From Alistipes sp. (lineage in GTDB: Bacteria > Bacteroidota > Bacteroidia > Bacteroidales > Rikenellaceae): 33,818 bases of DNA. The notes beneath the pieces were generated by a model. That model had not been told where the DNA came from. It made no database searches and saw only the letters and a list, made by a program, of their open reading frames with translations. The stretch's first letter is position 1, and every line of letters starts with the position of its first letter. The stretch is from contig JAGBXR010000045.1 of assembly GCA_017629145.1 (NCBI GenBank), positions 1 through 33,818 on the forward strand, given 5' to 3'. The position numbers were made by a program, and so were the translations under genes. This document shows positions 8,671 to 17,336 of the stretch, piece after piece.

Positions 8671-10161
8671 CTACTTGCCTGCTGTACCGTAGCCCGATAC
8701 AGGGTAGAGGTTCATTGGGTAGTAGGTCGTATAGCCCTTAAGCTTAATCTTAGGCATAATGCTATCGTCAGCCACTACAGTATACTCCTTTAGCTCTGTA
8801 GCTCTATCGTCAGAGTCGGTCATATAGAGCTTTGTGAGCAAGCCTGTAGTGTCGTCAATCTCGTAGCCCCAAACTGTTACAGCGTGAGCTCCCGAGAAGT
8901 TTACACCTGTAGCAACAGCCATCGATGCCATACCGCGCTCGAAGTATGCTACGATATAGTCGGTGAAACCGCGCAGTGCACCTACCGAGTTGCTACGCCA
9001 ATTATAGTTGTTTACCTCCGTAGTGTAGCCATACGTATACTCCGATGAGCTGTAGACCGCCGATGGGTAGATGCTGCTCCATACAGAGCTGAAGTAGCCA
9101 CCTGTGCCAGCTGTGGGATATGCGCGGTTGTCGTAGCCATAGCCCAACTCACCGTAGTAGTCCTTACCCTCGAAGTACCACGTTACAGCCGAGTCTGCCC
9201 AGCCACCACGAGCAAGGTTCTGCCAATTATTGCGGAATACATCCATAATCTTGAGCTGGTAGCCACTTGTGTTCTGACCGTCAGGACAGCCTGCAGGAAG
9301 GGTGTTGCCAGCCTCCTTGTAGCGATCCTGCCACCACTGTAGAATGTTCGATGCTGATGCTGCCCAGCACATCATCTCGTCACCATTGAGCTGCTTGTTC
9401 ACATCGTACCAACCCGATGTAAGTGTCACGCCCTCAGCCAATACAAGAGTCTTACCCTCTGCTGGCTGCTCAGGCTGCTCAGGATTCTCGGGGTTCTCAG
9501 GCTGCTCTGGCTCCTCTGGCTGCTCTGGCTCCTCCTGTACAGCTGTAGCTGTAACGCTAACTACATTCGACTTCAACTCGCCCTTAGCAGCGTAGAAGAT
9601 ATAGTCGCCAGCCTCAGTTGTAGTGAATGTGCTGCCCTCCAATGCCTCGCCATTAGCATAGATTGTGCACTCGGCAGTTACATCTTCGTCAGCCTGCTTA
9701 ACACTAAGCTCCACAGCCTCTACACCGTCGGCTACGATAGTGCTTGCCGATGCTGAGAGTACGATAGGCTTCTCAGCCTCGGGGTCTGTTGGCTCCTCCG
9801 GATCTGTTGGATTCTCGGGCTCCTCATTATTCTCCGCTGCTTTAGCCACAACGGTAACCTCATTGGACTTAACATCGCCCTTCTGAGCGTAGAATGTGTA
9901 GGTTGCAGCCTCGCTTGTCGAGAATGTGCGACCAGCAACTGCTGTATTGTCTGCTTTGTTGAAGATGATAACACTCGTTGTGATATCCTCCTCGCCAGCC
10001 TTGACTGTGAAGGTTGCTACATCCTCACCATCTGCAGTAATCTCGCTCTTATCTACCGAGAGTGTGATATTGTCGATAGTGAGAGTCGGAGTCTCCTCGC
10101 AGCTAACAACGCCAACGAGGGCGAGGGCGAAGAGAAGTGCCTTAATACCAAAATTTTTCAT
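8671..10161 (-). CDS. IdeS/Mac-like (peptidase family C66) cysteine protease lipoprotein
   Basis: This is a 496-residue lipoprotein: signal peptide with lipobox VVSC (Cys21), followed by acidic residues as in surface-exported Bacteroidetes lipoproteins. Two Ig-like/Big-type modules (about 24-107 and 134-210) share the pattern ADGxxxxxxxVxxxxED and end with KSNxVxVxA. A Pro/Glu linker (about 210-235) leads to a C-terminal protease domain. The domain resembles streptococcal IdeS: GWYDVNKQLNG then MMCWAASASNILQWW, HAVTVWGYEID, and YMTDSDD. By analogy with IdeS Lys84/Cys94/His262/Asp284, the key residues are Lys256, Cys265, His426 and Asp449, with nearly the same spacing. IdeS cuts the IgG hinge; the substrate of this protein is unknown. 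It lies 29 bases downstream of a large lipoprotein gene and is probably co-transcribed with it. Confidence 0.85.
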   Translation of the reverse strand: MKNFGIKALLFALALVGVVSCEETPTLTIDNITLSVDKSEITADGEDVATFTVKAGEEDITTSVIIFNKADNTAVAGRTFSTSEAATYTFYAQKGDVKSNEVTVVAKAAENNEEPENPTDPEEPTDPEAEKPIVLSASASTIVADGVEAVELSVKQADEDVTAECTIYANGEALEGSTFTTTEAGDYIFYAAKGELKSNVVSVTATAVQEEPEQPEEPEQPENPENPEQPEQPAEGKTLVLAEGVTLTSGWYDVNKQLNGDEMMCWAASASNILQWWQDRYKEAGNTLPAGCPDGQNTSGYQLKIMDVFRNNWQNLARGGWADSAVTWYFEGKDYYGELGYGYDNRAYPTAGTGGYFSSVWSSIYPSAVYSSSEYTYGYTTEVNNYNWRSNSVGALRGFTDYIVAYFERGMASMAVATGVNFSGAHAVTVWGYEIDDTTGLLTKLYMTDSDDRATELKEYTVVADDSIMPKIKLKGYTTYYPMNLYPVSGYGTAGK

Positions 10162-10190
10162 ATACTTAGTATGTTTCAGTTTGTTACTAA

Positions 10191-12236
10191 CTATTTAACT
10201 ACGCGCTTGAGTACGATGTCCGATGTTGCCACGTTGCGAAGCTCGGTGTTATTGTTCCAGATAGCTGGGCGGTATACACCATAGTCAAACTCAGCACCCG
10301 ATATATACTGACCGATGGTAATGGTGTTGCCATCCTCCGATATCGTTACAGGGAATGCACAAGGTGCGTTCTGCTTGAGGTTGATATCCGTGCCGAAGAA
10401 CTCGAGCTTGAAGTTGTCGATGATTGATGGGTTGAAGAAGTATGTACCCTTCTCTGTAGGCATAGTCACCACGTCGCCATTAGCAATCTCGAGGAATACC
10501 TTAGGACCGTAGTCGCGATATGCAAGGTTGGGGTTCTCGCTCCAGTAGCTGTGGCTATCCATAAGGTGCTTAGGCAAGAACGAGGTATAGTCCTCCGTAG
10601 CCCACGTACTCTGCCAAGCCCAGTCGATAATCACGAGGCGGTTGTGTGAGCGGTATAGCTCCTCGGTGTAGTCGTCTACGCCTGCTGCAATCTTCACTAC
10701 AGCACCGTCGATACGCTCAATCTCGTAGTAGTAGTTCATATAGCTATAAGACAACTCCCACTCACCAACGAGCTCCTCGAAGAGTTTCGACTCCACACGT
10801 GCAGGTAACGCCTTAGCAGGTGTTGTAAAGGTCACAGTCTTAACCGTCTCGGTCTTCTCCTCGTTGAGTACGCGGATGATTGCTGTGTACTCGGTCTCGG
10901 GCCATAGATTCTCGAGAGTGATGCTGACACCTGCGCCATTAGCCTGTGCCATCTGCTCCTCGGTGAGGTCTGCGCCACGGCTCTGTGCTATCTCACTGTC
11001 GGTGTAGTTGCTGTCGCGAACGAGGTCTACATCTGCTGTAGTGTTGAACGCATACTTTGCCGAAACACCATTTGTCTGAATCTTTAGCTCAAGGGTCTTG
11101 TGAGGCTCTTTAGATGCAGCCATAAGCTCAGCACTTAGCTCTGCGGGAGCACCCGTAGCCTCGGTTGTAGAGAACTCCTCCCAAGAGAATGCCTCTGCAC
11201 CTGCGCGGTCTACAATCAGCTTCAGCAGCGTGTAGTCTGTTGATGGAGTAAGACCTCCCCAAGTACGCTCGAGGCTCGACATTGCCGACCAAGCGTAGCT
11301 ACTCTTCATTACAGCCATAAATGCACCCTCGCCATACATCTCGAGTCTGTCGGTGAAGGTTGCAGTGTCGATGATGTATAGGTAGTATGTCGATACCAGC
11401 TCGTCAGGTACTGCCTTGATATCTACCGATGTAGAGGTGATGTTGCTGAGTGTAATCTCGACCTTTGCATTAGACTCATCCAACGCCTTGGTTGTTACCT
11501 CGTGGGTGTAGACCTCGTAGAGGAGGTTACCCTCGCTGTCGTAGAATGAGCCATCGGCATTGCAGTTCACCGCAGCGATGACATATGGCATATTGGGCTG
11601 TACCGTCATATACTCGTTACCGTATGTACCACCATTCTCCCAGCGGATGCTCTTAGGGCCATATTCACGGATACTCTTCTGTGTGAGGTAGTTCTCGGCA
11701 GTACCAAATATTGAGAGGTATGCCTTCTCGAATGCGAGGAAGAGATAGTTACCCTCGAGGTTGATGTTGAACACAAAGTAGTCTGTGCCAATCTCTGTAA
11801 CCTCGATAGGCTTAAACTTACCGTCGTCGAGCGTAGTGAATGTCATAGTCTTTACTGCGCTATACTCGCCATCGTCGATGCTTCGTGCTGCAACATATAG
11901 CTTGTACGCTGTGTTAGGCTCAAGATTATCGAGAGTCTCAAATGCGCTATCCTCAACATTGCCGCTGTTGATGTTGAACCACTCGGGCATTGCTGGAACG
12001 GTGCCACCCTCCAAATCGCTCATATAGAAGTAGCCATACTCGCAAGGCTTGTTTGCCTTGATCTCGAATGTGTAGTTCTCTGCGGTAACCTCAATCTCGA
12101 TGAGCTCAATCTCGGGCGTGATGTGATCATCCGGAGTTAGTGGTTCAGGTGGAGTAGGCTCCTCCTGTGTCGAGCTACAGCCTACCAAGAGGATGAAGCC
12201 AAGCATAAATGCAAAAAACGAAAGTAGTTTTCTCAT
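10191..12236 (-). CDS. Large repeat lipoprotein, partner of the IdeS-like protease
   Basis: This 681-residue lipoprotein begins MRKLLSFFAFMLGFILLVGC, with the lipobox Cys at 20, then an acidic/Pro-rich spacer. Residues of about 45 to 465 contain four or so repeated modules with fibronectin-III-like phrases: LEPNTAYKLYVAAR, PNMPYVIAAVN, LTPSTDYTLLKLIVD, LWPETEYTAIIRVL, several closing with a VKTMTFTT-type strand. A different C-terminal domain (about 480-681) begins LFEELVGEWELSY, the type of opening seen in lipocalin-like Bacteroidales domains; that assignment is tentative. It is the first gene of a two-gene operon, with a consensus promoter and a palindrome in the leader. No enzymatic motif is recognised. 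An adhesion or substrate-binding role beside the protease is inference. Confidence 0.8.
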   Translation of the reverse strand: MRKLLSFFAFMLGFILLVGCSSTQEEPTPPEPLTPDDHITPEIELIEIEVTAENYTFEIKANKPCEYGYFYMSDLEGGTVPAMPEWFNINSGNVEDSAFETLDNLEPNTAYKLYVAARSIDDGEYSAVKTMTFTTLDDGKFKPIEVTEIGTDYFVFNINLEGNYLFLAFEKAYLSIFGTAENYLTQKSIREYGPKSIRWENGGTYGNEYMTVQPNMPYVIAAVNCNADGSFYDSEGNLLYEVYTHEVTTKALDESNAKVEITLSNITSTSVDIKAVPDELVSTYYLYIIDTATFTDRLEMYGEGAFMAVMKSSYAWSAMSSLERTWGGLTPSTDYTLLKLIVDRAGAEAFSWEEFSTTEATGAPAELSAELMAASKEPHKTLELKIQTNGVSAKYAFNTTADVDLVRDSNYTDSEIAQSRGADLTEEQMAQANGAGVSITLENLWPETEYTAIIRVLNEEKTETVKTVTFTTPAKALPARVESKLFEELVGEWELSYSYMNYYYEIERIDGAVVKIAAGVDDYTEELYRSHNRLVIIDWAWQSTWATEDYTSFLPKHLMDSHSYWSENPNLAYRDYGPKVFLEIANGDVVTMPTEKGTYFFNPSIIDNFKLEFFGTDINLKQNAPCAFPVTISEDGNTITIGQYISGAEFDYGVYRPAIWNNNTELRNVATSDIVLKRVVK

Positions 12237-12287
12237 GGTTGTAAAATTATTTAGGTTATTAAATTAATTCCTGCTCCGTTTTACATA

Positions 12288-12302
12288 GAACACATAGTGT
12301 TC
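12288..12302. promoter_or_regulatory. Palindrome GAACAC-ATA-GTGTTC in the operon leader
   Basis: A perfect 6-bp inverted repeat with a 3-base spacer lies directly downstream of the -7 box, near the expected transcription start. It could be an operator for the lipoprotein/protease operon. No regulator gene is nearby. Confidence 0.35.
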
Positions 12303-12309
12303 AATGTCG

Positions 12310-12340
12310 CAAAAATATCAAATATTTTTCAATTACCAAA
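12310..12340 (-). promoter_or_regulatory. Promoter of the lipoprotein/IdeS-like operon (TTTG-N19-TATTTTTG)
   Basis: On the minus strand TTTG (12340-12337) is followed after 19 bases by TATTTTTG (12317-12310), matching the Bacteroidetes consensus. It lies about 75 bases before the first start codon. Confidence 0.6.
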
Positions 12341-12453
12341 GTCCGAGGAACACATTTCTACTTTTCATCAATAAAAAGTGATTTATATCCTGTTTATCTG
12401 TGTCGCAATTTGGCAAAATTGTTGCTCTTCAGTGTCGGAAAATCGGAAATATT

Positions 12454-13056
12454 ATGAGACGAAATTTTATGGAGGCAGTAGCCAATCGCCGAAGCTACTA
12501 TGCGCTGAACAGCAACAGATTGGTCGATGAGGCACAGGTGTGCGAAATAGTCAGAAAAACACTCGAAACAGCACCTTCGCCCTTCAATATTCAGTCGGCA
12601 CGTATCGTCGTTCTTGGCTACGAGGCGCATATTCAGTTTTGGGATATTGTCGAGCATACTCTGCGCAAGGTTGTGGCCGAAGAGCAATTTGGTGCGACAC
12701 GCCAAAAGTTGCATACTGCGTTTCGTTCCGGATGTGGAACTATTCTATTCTACGAGGATTGTGCAGCACACGACCAGCTGCGACAACGCTTTCCGCTCTA
12801 TGCCGATAAGGTAGAGTCGTTTGTGCAGCAGAGCGCTGGTATGTATCAGTTTATAATTTGGACAGCTTTGGAGGATTTGGGATATGGCGCATCGCTTCAG
12901 CACTATAATCCGCTGATTGATGCCGAGGTAGCCCAGCGCTGGGCGTTACCTGCTACCTGGCAGCTCATTGCGCAGATGCCCTATGGCACGCCTTTGCATA
13001 TCCCCGAAGATAGGGTGCAGACCTCACCATCGGACGAGCGTATGTGGGTATTTTAA
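12454..13056 (+). CDS. Nitroreductase family protein (Frm2/Hbn1-like)
   Basis: A 200-residue FMN-dependent nitroreductase-fold protein. The N-terminal EAVANRRSYYALN, the APSPFNIQSARIVVLG segment, and SAGMYQFIIWTALEDLGYGASLQHYNPLID near the C-terminus fit the Frm2-like branch, which reduces nitro compounds or quinones with NAD(P)H. I chose ATG 12454 because it gives the usual family length; a further ATG at 12469 (MEAVANRR) is also possible, and the frame is open upstream to a GTG at 12400. No clear promoter box was found. The gene ends 21 bases from the stop codon of the convergent pseudouridine synthase. Confidence 0.85.
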   Translation: MRRNFMEAVANRRSYYALNSNRLVDEAQVCEIVRKTLETAPSPFNIQSARIVVLGYEAHIQFWDIVEHTLRKVVAEEQFGATRQKLHTAFRSGCGTILFYEDCAAHDQLRQRFPLYADKVESFVQQSAGMYQFIIWTALEDLGYGASLQHYNPLIDAEVAQRWALPATWQLIAQMPYGTPLHIPEDRVQTSPSDERMWVF

Positions 13057-13077
13057 CGCCTCGGGCGAGATTGTCGC

Positions 13078-14670
13078 CTAAAACTCGGCCTTGCTTCGTA
13101 GCGAGATGCTCTCGCCAGATATGGGGTGTGCGAACTCTAAGGTTTCAGCGTGGAGCATCAGACGCTCTGCGCCGATTCCGTAGATGTCGTCACCAACAAT
13201 TGGTGTGCCGAGTCCCTCTGCGTGTGCCGAGTGAACACGTAGCTGATGCGTGCGACCGGTGATAGGGTAGAAACGTACACGAGTGCGACCATCGGTGTAG
13301 GCCTCAACCTCGAAAATGGTGTGTGCCGCGCGACCATCTTCGGCAACCATCTGGCGTGGACGGTTGTCGTAGTCGAGCTTTAGAGGAAGGCGTATCTCAC
13401 CTCGCTTTTTCTGTATAACTCCGTCGAGTATAGCAACATAACTCTTCTTTACCGTGCGCGAAATAAACTGCTTTTGCAGTGCTTCGTGTGCGGTTTTATT
13501 CTTTGCAATGACGAGTATTCCCGATGTCGATTGGTCGAGACGATGCACAATCATTGCTTCTGCGTAGCGCTCCTCGGCCCACTCCTCTGCCGAGCGAACA
13601 CCCGACTTTCCGCGTACCGAGAGCATTCCACTTGGCTTGTCTATAGCCACTAACCACTCATCTTCCCACAATATTTTGGGTTCAGGTGGTGCAATCTCTA
13701 CAAGTGGGTTAGGCTCGACATCCAACCCCTTGAGCATATGTCCCAATATTGGTTTACACTTGCTATTGCACGATGGGTAGAATGTGCCGTGTTGGCGCAC
13801 TTCACCTTTTGGAGAGTCGCCCCACCAGAATTCGGCCATTGCAATGGGTCGCATACCGCTCTTGTATGCATACTGCAACAGCTTGGGTGCTGCACATTCA
13901 CCTGCTCCTGCTGGTGGTATGCGCTGTGCTGTGGGTGCAAATATCTCGCACAGGTCGCTAACCTCGCCTCTGGCGTTGAGCATCTTGAATTCGGCGAATA
14001 GTCTCATCTGCAACTCCGCCGAGCGACGTTGCCTCTCCTGCTTCAGCCTATCGATTGCAGCTTGCAGCGCTTCGAGATGCGATGTCGCTTGATCGATGCG
14101 CTCCTTGATGGCACGCTTCTCGCGTTGGGCTTCGGCATTCTCGCGTTGCGATGCGAGTATGAGTTCGGCCTCGCTGAACGATCCCTCGGCACGTTGCTTG
14201 CTTCGCAGTGCTTTGCCCTCGGCAAGTCGGCTCTTCAATGCCTTGAGGGCTTCTTCACATACGCTCTGTGTATGTGCTAATGCTTCGCGTGCAGTGCAAA
14301 ATGCTTCCGACGACTCTATTGCTCTAATACGTTGATTTATAGCCGATATTTCAGCCTCCTCTTGCTTGAAAAAGTCGTTAGGCTGCAACATATCGTATAC
14401 TGCAGGCACGAAGTATTCGTGGTCGTTTCTGCCCTCCAGATTACCCGAGAATGCAGCCAGGAATCCTACCTCCTCCTCTGCTTCAACCACCAAAACGCCG
14501 AACATCTTACCATTGCGCAACTCTGTGTGCCACTCATCGCGAGATTCGATATATTGTTGCACCTGCTTTGCTGCACGTCTGCACAGCGCGTGTGGCGTGT
14601 AGTGGAAGGGGTAGGTGAACTGCTTGGGGAGTTCACAATCCGTGATATCTGAACTAAAGCGATGCAACAT
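13078..14670 (-). CDS. RluA-family pseudouridine synthase with coiled-coil N-terminal region
   Basis: A 530-residue protein. The C-terminal 210 residues are an RluA-type catalytic domain: MIVHRLDQSTSGILVIAKNK with catalytic Asp379, then FYPITGRTHQLRVHSAH. It makes pseudouridine in rRNA or tRNA. The first 300 residues carry an N-terminal region (MLHRFSSDITDCELP..), a Lys/Arg/Glu-rich probable coiled coil at about 110-230, and a segment with PAGAGECAAPKLLQYAY. This larger architecture is known in Bacteroidetes and some gammaproteobacteria. An in-frame TTG lies at 14694, but it falls inside the -7 box TAACTTTG, so ATG 14670 (MLHRF) is preferred. Confidence 0.87.
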   Translation of the reverse strand: MLHRFSSDITDCELPKQFTYPFHYTPHALCRRAAKQVQQYIESRDEWHTELRNGKMFGVLVVEAEEEVGFLAAFSGNLEGRNDHEYFVPAVYDMLQPNDFFKQEEAEISAINQRIRAIESSEAFCTAREALAHTQSVCEEALKALKSRLAEGKALRSKQRAEGSFSEAELILASQRENAEAQREKRAIKERIDQATSHLEALQAAIDRLKQERQRRSAELQMRLFAEFKMLNARGEVSDLCEIFAPTAQRIPPAGAGECAAPKLLQYAYKSGMRPIAMAEFWWGDSPKGEVRQHGTFYPSCNSKCKPILGHMLKGLDVEPNPLVEIAPPEPKILWEDEWLVAIDKPSGMLSVRGKSGVRSAEEWAEERYAEAMIVHRLDQSTSGILVIAKNKTAHEALQKQFISRTVKKSYVAILDGVIQKKRGEIRLPLKLDYDNRPRQMVAEDGRAAHTIFEVEAYTDGRTRVRFYPITGRTHQLRVHSAHAEGLGTPIVGDDIYGIGAERLMLHAETLEFAHPISGESISLRSKAEF

Positions 14671-14691
14671 AAGGCGACTTCTAATTTTTCG

Positions 14692-14699
14692 CAAAGTTA
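14692..14699 (-). promoter_or_regulatory. -7 box (TAACTTTG) for the RluA-family gene
   Basis: TAACTTTG on the minus strand lies 22 bases upstream of ATG 14670. Its position rules out the upstream TTG as start. No -33 match at normal spacing. Confidence 0.5.
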
Positions 14700-14755
14700 A
14701 CTTTTTAGTCGGAATATCGATACTCCCTCGCTAAATTTATTGACGGGATTGCACA

Positions 14756-14788
14756 ATACGAAAAACGGAGGTTATCCAACCTCCGTTT
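14756..14788 (-). terminator. Terminator at the end of the OMP-phoH-pepD-lipid kinase operon
   Basis: A perfect 11-bp stem (14763-14773 with 14778-14788), loop ATCC, continues on the minus strand into a T-rich tract (TTTTTCG). It starts 4 bases after the lipid kinase stop codon. Confidence 0.85.
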
Positions 14789-14791
14789 ACT

Positions 14792-15796
14792 CTATAGTTT
14801 CGATTGCTTGCGAAGCTTCTTCAAGAACGACTTATTGACCACGACCCTCACATCTCTGTGCAGCACTCTGAACTCAACTGGTGTTGCGCCGAGTGCCTCG
14901 CCGTCGACCTCGAGTGGTGTCTCGGGCGACGACTCTATGCGTATCTTGCTACCCTGGGCGTGCAGCACGTGACCGATAGAGTATATCGTACCATTATACA
15001 GACGGCGCAGACGGAACAATACGTGCCACCAGTGTATTGGCTTGATGAGCGTGATATCCAGAAGACCATCATCAGCGATAGCCGATGGAAGCTGCTGCAT
15101 ACCACCACCATTATACTTACCAACACCGATAGCGATGCTGAATATCAGGTTGTTGTATATCAGCTTGTCGTCAACCCATATCTTCACGCCCGTAGATTTG
15201 TGCTTGACAAACGAGCGCATCATACACCAAAGGTATGTGCCACGTCGTGTTCGCCCCTTCATCTTGGCGTGTTGATATGTCTTGTTCACCACAGCGTCGA
15301 ATCCCATACCTGCCACATTGGCCATATGGCGTGTCTGTCTGTACATCGACTCCTCGTACTCCACCTCGGCAACATCCTGCAGGAATGTATAACCCTCGCG
15401 TATTGCGCGGATAGCTTCGGAGTAGTGTGTCGGGATGCCGTACATCCTTATCCAGTCGTTTCCCGTACCTACTGCAATAACGGCTATGGTGATATCGGTG
15501 GCAGGTGCATATTTTTGGATAAATACACCATTTACCACCTCGTGCAACGTACCGTCGCCACCCACGACAATGATATGTCTGTAACCGGCCTCAATAGCCG
15601 ATACGGTGAGTTCAGTGGCGTGACACTTGTGTTCGGTGAATACCGCTTCGCATTTTATGTCGTTGTCGCGCAGAAGCTTCGATATAAGGGGGTAATCGTC
15701 CAATCCCTTGCCTGAACCGGCTACGGGATTGACGATTACAAACCACTTGATGTTACCCTCGATGGTGGGTCTGTCGAGCACCTGCTGCTTAGACAT
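14792..15796 (-). CDS. Diacylglycerol kinase-family lipid kinase (YegS/BmrU-like)
   Basis: 334 residues. The N-terminus has the DAGK catalytic pattern: VIVNPVAGSGKG (residues 20-31), GGDGTLHEVVNG starting at residue 79, and IAVGTGNDWIR. These soluble or membrane-peripheral enzymes phosphorylate diacylglycerol or sphingoid lipids with ATP. Bacteroidales make sphingolipids, so the exact substrate is open. The C-terminal beta-sandwich part includes LDITLIKP and VDGEALG. It follows pepD by 7 bases on the same strand and ends before a strong terminator, so the two are co-transcribed. Confidence 0.9.
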   Translation of the reverse strand: MSKQQVLDRPTIEGNIKWFVIVNPVAGSGKGLDDYPLISKLLRDNDIKCEAVFTEHKCHATELTVSAIEAGYRHIIVVGGDGTLHEVVNGVFIQKYAPATDITIAVIAVGTGNDWIRMYGIPTHYSEAIRAIREGYTFLQDVAEVEYEESMYRQTRHMANVAGMGFDAVVNKTYQHAKMKGRTRRGTYLWCMMRSFVKHKSTGVKIWVDDKLIYNNLIFSIAIGVGKYNGGGMQQLPSAIADDGLLDITLIKPIHWWHVLFRLRRLYNGTIYSIGHVLHAQGSKIRIESSPETPLEVDGEALGATPVEFRVLHRDVRVVVNKSFLKKLRKQSKL

Positions 15797-15803
15797 CCTT
15801 CAA

Positions 15804-17264
15804 TTACTTCTTAGGAGCGTTACGCACAGTGTTGAGCAAGAAGTCGTAGAACTTCTCAACCGATGCGATCTCCACCTTCTCATCTGGAGAGTGTGGGTAG
15901 CAGATGGTAGGACCGAACGAGATCATATCCATACCTGGATACTTCGCACCGATGATACCGCACTCCAAACCTGCGTGGATTGCAGTAACCGATGGACGCT
16001 TGCCGTAGAGACGCTCATATGACTCGAGCATAGTGTGCAAGATAGGTGACTTCATATTTGGGTTCCAGCCGCTGTATGAACCAGTAAGCTCAACGTCAGC
16101 ACCTGCCAACTCGAATACTGAAGAGATAGCGCCAGCCAACTCGCACTTCTCGGTATCTACCGATGAGCGCAACAAGCACTTAACCTCGATAGTAGAGCCA
16201 TTAGATATTACGATAGCCAAGTTTGAAGATGTCTGTACGAGATTCTCCATAGCGATAGACATACGCTGAACGCCATTAGGACAACCGCATACGGCGCGAA
16301 TCAACGAGTGAGACTCGAGGTGAGGAATAATGTTCTTTGGACACTCAACAGGCTCTGCGAAGATCTCGATAGAGTCCTCGATACCCTCGAACTCCTTGAT
16401 GATAACCTTCTCGTACGACTTGACGTTAGCCTCGAAGATTGCCTTCTCTGCCTCGCGTACAATAACTACTGCCCACGCCTCGCGAGGGATAGCGTTACGC
16501 ATATTGCCACCCTCTACTGCAGCGAGCTCCAAACCATATGACTCGGTCTCCTGACGCAACAAACGGAACAATACCTTGTTAGCGTTAGCACGCTGTGTGC
16601 CAATCTGGATACCAGAGTGACCACCCTTAAGACCCTTAACCGTAACCTTGTATGCTGCGAACTTACCCTCCAAAGGCTGCTCACGATACTTGAACGTAAC
16701 GTTTACGTCCATACCGCCAGCACAACCTACATACAACTCGCCCTCTGTTTCAGAGTCGAGGTTGAGGAGGATGTCGCCCTTGAGCAAGCCGCTCTGAAGA
16801 CCGAATGCACCATCCATACCTGTCTCCTCAGTAGCTGTGAAGAGGCACTCGAGAGGGCCGTGTACAAGCTCCTCGTCCTCCATTGCTGCCATAGCTGCAG
16901 CCAAACCGATACCATTATCAGCGCCAAGTGTTGTACCGTTAGCTGTTACCCACTCGCCATCGATATATGCCTCGATAGGATCTGTCGAGAAGTCGAACAC
17001 CTTATCGTTGTTCTTCTGTGGCACCATATCGGTGTGTGCCTGAAGGATGATACCCTTGCGATCCTCCATACCTGGAGTTGCTGGCTTGTATACATATACG
17101 TTCTGGGCCTCGTCTACCTTGTGCTCAAGGCCCTTCTCCTCTGCCCACTTAACGATATAGGCACGGATTGCATCCTCCTCGTGTGATGGGTGTGGAATGC
17201 CACAAATAGCCTCGAAGTGCTTCCATACTGCCTCGGGCTTTAAGCCCTTAAGATTCTTGTCCAT
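15804..17264 (-). CDS. pepD: Aminoacyl-histidine dipeptidase (peptidase D, M20 family)
   Basis: 486 residues, the usual PepD length. The zinc-site residues are visible: His77 and Asp79 (ILQAHTDMVPQ), Asp116 (LGADNGIG), the Glu146-Glu147 pair (TATEETGMDGAFGL), Asp170 (LNLDSE), and the C-terminal His in CYPHSPDE. The cytosolic enzyme hydrolyses dipeptides such as carnosine-type Xaa-His. It sits between phoH (70 bases upstream) and the lipid kinase (7 bases downstream). The start MDKNLKGLKPEAVWKHFE is typical of the family. Confidence 0.95.
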   Translation of the reverse strand: MDKNLKGLKPEAVWKHFEAICGIPHPSHEEDAIRAYIVKWAEEKGLEHKVDEAQNVYVYKPATPGMEDRKGIILQAHTDMVPQKNNDKVFDFSTDPIEAYIDGEWVTANGTTLGADNGIGLAAAMAAMEDEELVHGPLECLFTATEETGMDGAFGLQSGLLKGDILLNLDSETEGELYVGCAGGMDVNVTFKYREQPLEGKFAAYKVTVKGLKGGHSGIQIGTQRANANKVLFRLLRQETESYGLELAAVEGGNMRNAIPREAWAVVIVREAEKAIFEANVKSYEKVIIKEFEGIEDSIEIFAEPVECPKNIIPHLESHSLIRAVCGCPNGVQRMSIAMENLVQTSSNLAIVISNGSTIEVKCLLRSSVDTEKCELAGAISSVFELAGADVELTGSYSGWNPNMKSPILHTMLESYERLYGKRPSVTAIHAGLECGIIGAKYPGMDMISFGPTICYPHSPDEKVEIASVEKFYDFLLNTVRNAPKK

Positions 17265-17309
17265 AGTAAATTAGTATTTTATTATTAGTAAGTTTTTTGT
17301 TTTATATCA

Positions 17310-17336
17310 AACCTTCAAACCTGCTGTATGAAGGTT
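17310..17336 (-). other. Short inverted repeat between phoH and pepD
   Basis: An 8-bp inverted repeat (AACCTTCA / TGAAGGTT) with an 11-nt loop overlaps the phoH stop codon. The sequence after it on the minus strand is not T-rich, so it may be a weak attenuator or mRNA stabiliser rather than a full terminator. Confidence 0.3.

Noticed and set aside
14671-14694. TTG start for the RluA-family gene
   Set aside because: The TTG is inside the -7 promoter box, so it cannot be in the transcript made from that promoter.
14804-15715. 303-codon plus-strand open frame opposite the lipid kinase gene
   Set aside because: It is the antisense shadow of a gene with complete DAGK motifs and has no recognisable domain.
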